From the NCBI RefSeq assembly GCF_037992945.1, contig NZ_CP150304.1, positions 4,664,501 to 4,728,500 on the forward strand: a DNA stretch of 64,000 bases. Reading direction: 5' to 3'. The notes beneath the pieces were generated by a model. That model had not been told where the DNA came from, did no database searches, and worked only from the letters and a program-made list of their open reading frames with translations. This DNA is from Peribacillus sp. FSL E2-0218 (GTDB lineage: Bacteria; Bacillota; Bacilli; Bacillales; DSM-1321). Shown here in pieces: positions 60,317 to 64,000 of the stretch (its first letter is position 1; each line of letters opens with the position of its first letter). Position numbers and translations under genes: made by a program.

Positions 60317-61255
60317 TTACAAAAATTCCAATCCTTTTTTTTCCTGTTCCGAGAGGATTGCCGTATGACTGCCATCATTATCGATTTCCAACTCTTTCAC
60401 GACATATTCCGGGAACTCCAGCTTCAATGCCGTGAGCACTGCTGCTGAATTTTCTTTGGAAGTTAAGCTTAAAACGGTCGGTCCTGCACCGCTTAGTGCT
60501 GTCCCAAATCCGCCTTCCTGAAGAACAACCTCTTCGATATGGGCTAGATGAGGAACCAACTCTGCTCTATAGGGCTGATGGAAACGATCGCTTTGCATCA
60601 TTTCGCCAACAAGCTTCCAATCCTTCGTCATGACGCCGGCAAGGAACACATTGGCAGCCGCACTTCCGGCTATCGCATCTTTATAAGGCAGAGATGCGGG
60701 AAGGACATTTCTAGAATCCTCAGTCAGCAATTCGAAATCGGGAATGACAGCAATTACCTTAACTCCCTCAATTGGAAACGAAACGACATCCGTCTTTTGC
60801 TGTGTATGCAGGCCGACAACCAAGCCGCCATATACGGATGCTCCGGCATTATCGGGATGCCCTTCAAAAAGGGAGGCATGTCGATTCTTTTCATCATCGG
60901 TCAATTGGAGTTCACCTACGATGTTTGCCAATTCGATGCCGGCCACAATGGCAGAGGCACTGCTCCCCAGACCTCTTGCCAATGGGATTTCGCTGGAGAC
61001 GAAAAGCCGGCATGGAGATAGCTCCTTCCCATATGCGGCAGCCGTTTTCTTGGCAATTTGAATGATATAATTTCGTTCGTCCCTTGGAAAAACAGACATC
61101 TCTTCTGAAAGCGGGATGATTTCCCAATGATCTGATGAAGATCCGTGTATTTCCAAGTAAAGCCCCAGCGCCAGACCGATGGAATCGAATCCCGGTCCCA
61201 AGTTGGCCGTACTTGCCGGTACACGGATCAAGAACATCTCTGATTCTGCGCTCAT
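60317..61255 (-). CDS. thrB: Homoserine kinase ThrB
   Basis: 312 residues, GHMP kinase family. PLARGLGSSASAIVAGIELAN is the ATP-binding Pro-xxx-Gly-Leu-Gly-Ser-Ser motif, VPASTANLGPGFDS the N-terminal motif and GTALSGAGPTVLSL the third. It phosphorylates homoserine for threonine synthesis. The ATG overlaps the thrC stop by four bases (ATGA), so it is the last gene of hom-thrC-thrB. Confidence 0.97.
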   Translation of the reverse strand: MSAESEMFLIRVPASTANLGPGFDSIGLALGLYLEIHGSSSDHWEIIPLSEEMSVFPRDERNYIIQIAKKTAAAYGKELSPCRLFVSSEIPLARGLGSSASAIVAGIELANIVGELQLTDDEKNRHASLFEGHPDNAGASVYGGLVVGLHTQQKTDVVSFPIEGVKVIAVIPDFELLTEDSRNVLPASLPYKDAIAGSAAANVFLAGVMTKDWKLVGEMMQSDRFHQPYRAELVPHLAHIEEVVLQEGGFGTALSGAGPTVLSLTSKENSAAVLTALKLEFPEYVVKELEIDNDGSHTAILSEQEKKGLEFL

Positions 61256-62313
61256 GCCTGCTTCACACCTTGCAAATGCTCTAAAATGACTTCTTCATCC
61301 ATTGGCAGCAACGTCGGTTGAATCGTGCTTGTATCGACTGCCACATTCGGATCCTTCAGCCCATTCCCTGTCAGTACCGCAACGATTTTACTTCCTTTTT
61401 TGATTTCACCGCTTTTTAACTGTTTATAGATCCCAGCGATGGAAGCGCACGACGCCGGTTCTGCAAAGACACCTTCTTTTTTGGCCAGGAAATGATAGGC
61501 TTCGAGAATTTCTTCGTCCGTCACCTCATCGATTTTACCTTTGGATTCTTCTGCAGCTTCGACCGCAAAGTCCCAGCTTGCAGGATTACCGATTCTAATC
61601 GCCGTTGCAATCGTTTCGGGGTTCTCGATGATGCTATCCCTGACAATCGCAGCTGCTCCTTCCGCTTCGAAGCCCCTCATTTCAGGAAGGCCCGTTTGTT
61701 TCGCTTCATTATACTCCTTAAAGCCTTTCCAGTACGCCGTTATATTCCCTGCATTTCCGACTGGAAGCGCCAATATATCCGGCGCTGAGCCAAGCGCGTC
61801 ACAAATTTCAAAGGCTGCCGTCTTCTGCCCTTCGATCCGGAACGGGTTGACCGAATTCACAAGCGTTATCGGTGAGCTCTCACTAAGCGAACGGACGATT
61901 TTCAAAGCGTGGTCGAAGTTTCCTTCAATTGAGATGATTTCCGCTCCGTACATAACGGCTTGGGCAAGCTTGCCCATGGCTATTTTCCCCTCGGGGATGA
62001 CCACGATGCAGCGAAGGTTGGCGCGGGCGGCATAGGCGGCTGCAGCGGCTGACGTATTGCCAGTCGAGGCGCAGATGATCGTATCGCTGCCAGCCTCGAT
62101 GGCTTTGGCGACAGCCATCACCATTCCGCGGTCCTTAAACGAACCCGTGGGATTCGCTCCTTCATATTTAACATGCAGGTCGATGCCCCACTCTTCGGAT
62201 AAGCGATCCAGTCTTATTAAAGGCGTATTGCCTTCCAAAAGGGATAGTGCGGGTGTGTTTTCATTAACAGGTAAAAAATCCTTATACGTGCTTATCAGTC
62301 CTTGCCAGCTCAT
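61252..62313 (-). CDS. thrC: Threonine synthase ThrC
   Basis: 353 residues, fold-type II PLP enzyme. EGANPTGSFKDRGM holds PLP-binding Lys60; SVNPFRIEGQKTAAFEI and LPVGNAGNITAYW are family blocks. It makes threonine and phosphate from phosphohomoserine. Overlaps both neighbours by four bases. Confidence 0.97.
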   Translation of the reverse strand: MSWQGLISTYKDFLPVNENTPALSLLEGNTPLIRLDRLSEEWGIDLHVKYEGANPTGSFKDRGMVMAVAKAIEAGSDTIICASTGNTSAAAAAYAARANLRCIVVIPEGKIAMGKLAQAVMYGAEIISIEGNFDHALKIVRSLSESSPITLVNSVNPFRIEGQKTAAFEICDALGSAPDILALPVGNAGNITAYWKGFKEYNEAKQTGLPEMRGFEAEGAAAIVRDSIIENPETIATAIRIGNPASWDFAVEAAEESKGKIDEVTDEEILEAYHFLAKKEGVFAEPASCASIAGIYKQLKSGEIKKGSKIVAVLTGNGLKDPNVAVDTSTIQPTLLPMDEEVILEHLQGVKQA

Positions 62314-63608
62314 TTACTGTCCTCTCCTTCAACTCTATATGTGCTTTTCACTTCACGTACCATATTGTAGTCATGCAGTTTCTGTTTTATTTGCTCAAAT
62401 GCGGCCAAAGTGGCCGTATGCGTCACCAATACGATTTCAGAGGATTCCTTTTCATCAAGCGGCAATTGAAGGATTTTGTCGAACCCCACCCCATGCTCTG
62501 CGAATAAATTCGTAATTCTGGCTAATACGCCCACTTCATCCTGGACATGTAATCGAAGGAAGAACTTCGCGAAAATCTCCGTGGCATCTTTTAATTGCTT
62601 CGGGTACTGTGGTGAAACGGCACTGCGCCCATTCACCCCAAGCCTCATATTCTTGATGACCGTCACCATATCCGAGACGACGGCAGTGGCAGTCGGGAGA
62701 CTCCCCGCTCCTGGTCCGTAAAACATCGTCTCCCCTACAGCCTCGCCATACACATAGACTGCATTATATTCGTTGTTTACCGAGGCCAATGGGTGTGCTT
62801 CCGGAAGCAGTGCCGGTTGGACACTCACTTCCACCCTTTCCCCAGCCCTTGAGGCTACACCGATCAATTTCATTGTATATCCAAGCTTTTTGCTATATTT
62901 CAAATCCTCTTCGGATATCTCGGTGATTCCCTGTACCTCCACATCATTCAAGCCGATGTTCATCGAGAATCCGAGTGTGGATAGTATCGCCATTTTACGG
63001 GCGGCATCCAGTCCCCCTACATCAGCTGTCGGATCGGCTTCGGCAAATCCGAGCTCCTGGGCTTCCTTCAATACGTCATCATAAGCTCTGCCTTCTTTGC
63101 TCATTTTCGTTAAGATGAAGTTCGTCGTTCCATTGACGATCCCCATCATTTTCGTGATCCTGTCCGAAGATAACCCGTCTACAAGTCCTCGTAAAATCGG
63201 GATTCCCCCGGCAACGCTTGCTTCATAGAATAAATCACATTGATTCTCAGTGGCCAATTCCAGCAGTTCCGGTCCGTATAAGGCCATTAAGTCCTTATTG
63301 GCCGTGACGATATGCTTTTTATTTTTTATCGCTTTTGTCAGATAACCGCGTGTTTCCTCAATTCCACCCATAACCTCGATCACGACATCGATTTCGGGAT
63401 TGGAAAGGATATCCTCGGGATTTTCCGTTAGCATGCCTTTATCAATCTCGACAAGCCGCTCCTTGGTCGTATCTTTGACTAGTATCTTCTTGATGGATAT
63501 GGAACAGCCCACTTGATGCATCAGCTTGTCCTGATGGCTTTCAATGATTTGCACGACTCCTGATCCGACTGTACCTAACCCCAATAAACCGATCGAGATG
63601 ACTTTCAT
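62310..63608 (-). CDS. hom: Homoserine dehydrogenase Hom
   Basis: 432 residues. GLLGLGTVGSGVVQI binds NAD(P)H, the central part has VNGTTNFILT and EADPTADVGGLDAARKMAIL, and the last ~80 residues form an ACT domain (LRLHVQDEVGVLARITNLF) for threonine feedback. It reduces aspartate semialdehyde to homoserine. First gene of the operon, with AGGGGGAG before the ATG and a strong promoter. Confidence 0.97.
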   Translation of the reverse strand: MKVISIGLLGLGTVGSGVVQIIESHQDKLMHQVGCSISIKKILVKDTTKERLVEIDKGMLTENPEDILSNPEIDVVIEVMGGIEETRGYLTKAIKNKKHIVTANKDLMALYGPELLELATENQCDLFYEASVAGGIPILRGLVDGLSSDRITKMMGIVNGTTNFILTKMSKEGRAYDDVLKEAQELGFAEADPTADVGGLDAARKMAILSTLGFSMNIGLNDVEVQGITEISEEDLKYSKKLGYTMKLIGVASRAGERVEVSVQPALLPEAHPLASVNNEYNAVYVYGEAVGETMFYGPGAGSLPTATAVVSDMVTVIKNMRLGVNGRSAVSPQYPKQLKDATEIFAKFFLRLHVQDEVGVLARITNLFAEHGVGFDKILQLPLDEKESSEIVLVTHTATLAAFEQIKQKLHDYNMVREVKSTYRVEGEDSK

Positions 63609-63668
63609 ATTTGGCTCCCCCTTAGAAACTGTTTATCTACAGAAAACATTTGTATTTGTATAGTAGAC

Positions 63669-63697
63669 ATTATAAGTTCAATTCTCATAATTATCAA
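63669..63697 (-). promoter_or_regulatory. Sigma-A promoter of hom-thrC-thrB
   Basis: Minus strand: TTGATA (63692-63697), 17-base spacer, TATAAT (63669-63674), about 60 bases before hom. No T-box leader structure fits in the short leader. Confidence 0.8.
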
Positions 63698-63798
63698 TAG
63701 TTAGAAAAAAAGCATTACCGAACTTTTAGGATTCAACCCTTGATGCAGTAAGCACGGATATGGTGAATATTTTTAACGGAAAACCCTTTCCCCCATTG

Positions 63799-64000
63799 CT
63801 ACTTAACGGGTTTCAATGATTCCTCCGTACCCATGATGATGTGTGGCTTTTGCGCGGGGTCCAGCCATTTCAGCAAATCGAGGACGTTCTTTTCCGCAGT
63901 TGCCACGCAGCCAGCAGTCGGCTTCGTTTCCCCTCGCCAAACATGAAGGAAGATTGCACTGCCTTTTCCTTTCACGATGGGATTCGTATTATAATTGATG
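63799..64000 (-). CDS. L,D-transpeptidase (YkuD family), 3' part only
   Basis: About 66 C-terminal residues on the minus strand, from the window edge to a TAG at 63799-63801. The catalytic pattern is recognisable: GSAIFLHVWRGE, then TAGCVATAEKNVLDLLKWLD, where His and Cys of the HxxR...GCV site are expected. These enzymes make 3-3 crosslinks or attach proteins to peptidoglycan outside the cell. The N-terminal part, including any signal peptide, lies outside the window. Confidence 0.88.
   Translation of the reverse strand, partial: INYNTNPIVKGKGSAIFLHVWRGETKPTAGCVATAEKNVLDLLKWLDPAQKPHIIMGTEESLKPVK

Noticed and set aside
63609..63668. T-box leader upstream of hom
   Set aside because: The promoter lies too close to hom, leaving a short leader with no T-box sequence or specifier-stem space.

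Overview
The window is 64 kb of chromosome from an endospore-forming Bacillaceae bacterium. Evidence for this includes an alpha/beta-type small acid-soluble spore protein, a SleL/YaaH-type cortex-lytic enzyme, a YteA-type sporulation protein, KapB and KapD of the sporulation phosphorelay, AGGAGG-type ribosome binding sites with frequent GTG/TTG starts, and MrpABCDEFG. Gene order follows, as I remember it, the Bacillus subtilis yug-patB-kapB-kapD-pbpD-yufK-mrp-yuxO-yuzC-yuiE-yuiD-yuiC-yuiB-yumB-yumC-yutM-yuzB-yutJ-yuzD-yutI-thrB-thrC-hom block, with insertions and losses. A Peribacillus-like genus is a guess; the sequence alone does not fix the species.

Layout. 1-10 kb: penicillin-acylase-family hydrolase, RsbR/STAS protein, YnfM-type MFS transporter, SteT-like amino acid exchanger, UppP, glycerophosphodiesterase and a SASP. 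10-23 kb: SleL, then the yug block (yugO channel, yugN, FlxA-like protein, pgi, butanol dehydrogenase, yuzA, yugI, XRE regulator, alaT-alaR, yugF, yugE, patB). 23-28 kb: accessory genes between patB and kapB (yteA, Mn catalase, yvbH, GNAT, an M50 membrane protease, ppiB); the kinB gene that B. subtilis has here is absent. 28-40.5 kb: kapB, kapD, pbpD, an IS1182-family element sitting in a terminator, yufK, then the seven overlapping mrp genes. 40.5-46 kb: a MOSC protein, yuxO and an accessory operon (GTP cyclohydrolase II, RibD, FAD monooxygenase, HAD phosphatase) at the position where B. subtilis carries comQXPA-degQ. 46-64 kb: pepA, yuiD, a BtuF-like protein, yuiC, yuiB, Nudix, two type II NADH dehydrogenases (yumB, yutJ), ferredoxin/flavodoxin-NADP reductase (yumC), Fe-S assembly genes (yutM, yutI, yuzB, yuzD), the hom-thrC-thrB operon and, at the right edge, the 3' end of an L,D-transpeptidase gene.

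Most unusual content is in repeats and intergenic DNA. Three separate gene gaps (2.8, 27.7 and 55.9 kb) hold arrays of 20-21-bp units. Their sequences differ but share one design: an 8-nt T-rich core ending in CG followed by about 12 variable bases. A second family is a GC-rich element of about 125 bp with GTTG...CAAC ends. It forms five tandem units (189-bp period) at 53.9-54.9 kb, occurs as one copy in the leader of the IS1182-like element at 32.3 kb, and as a decayed copy at 57.5 kb. The accessory rib-type operon has a near-consensus sigma-A promoter with a TTAC-N5-GTAA dyad on the start site, the type of site bound by HxlR/DUF24 repressors.

Start sites were chosen by Shine-Dalgarno position and family N-termini, so several coding regions are shorter than the longest open frame. 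Homology statements are from memory of protein families; no search was run.
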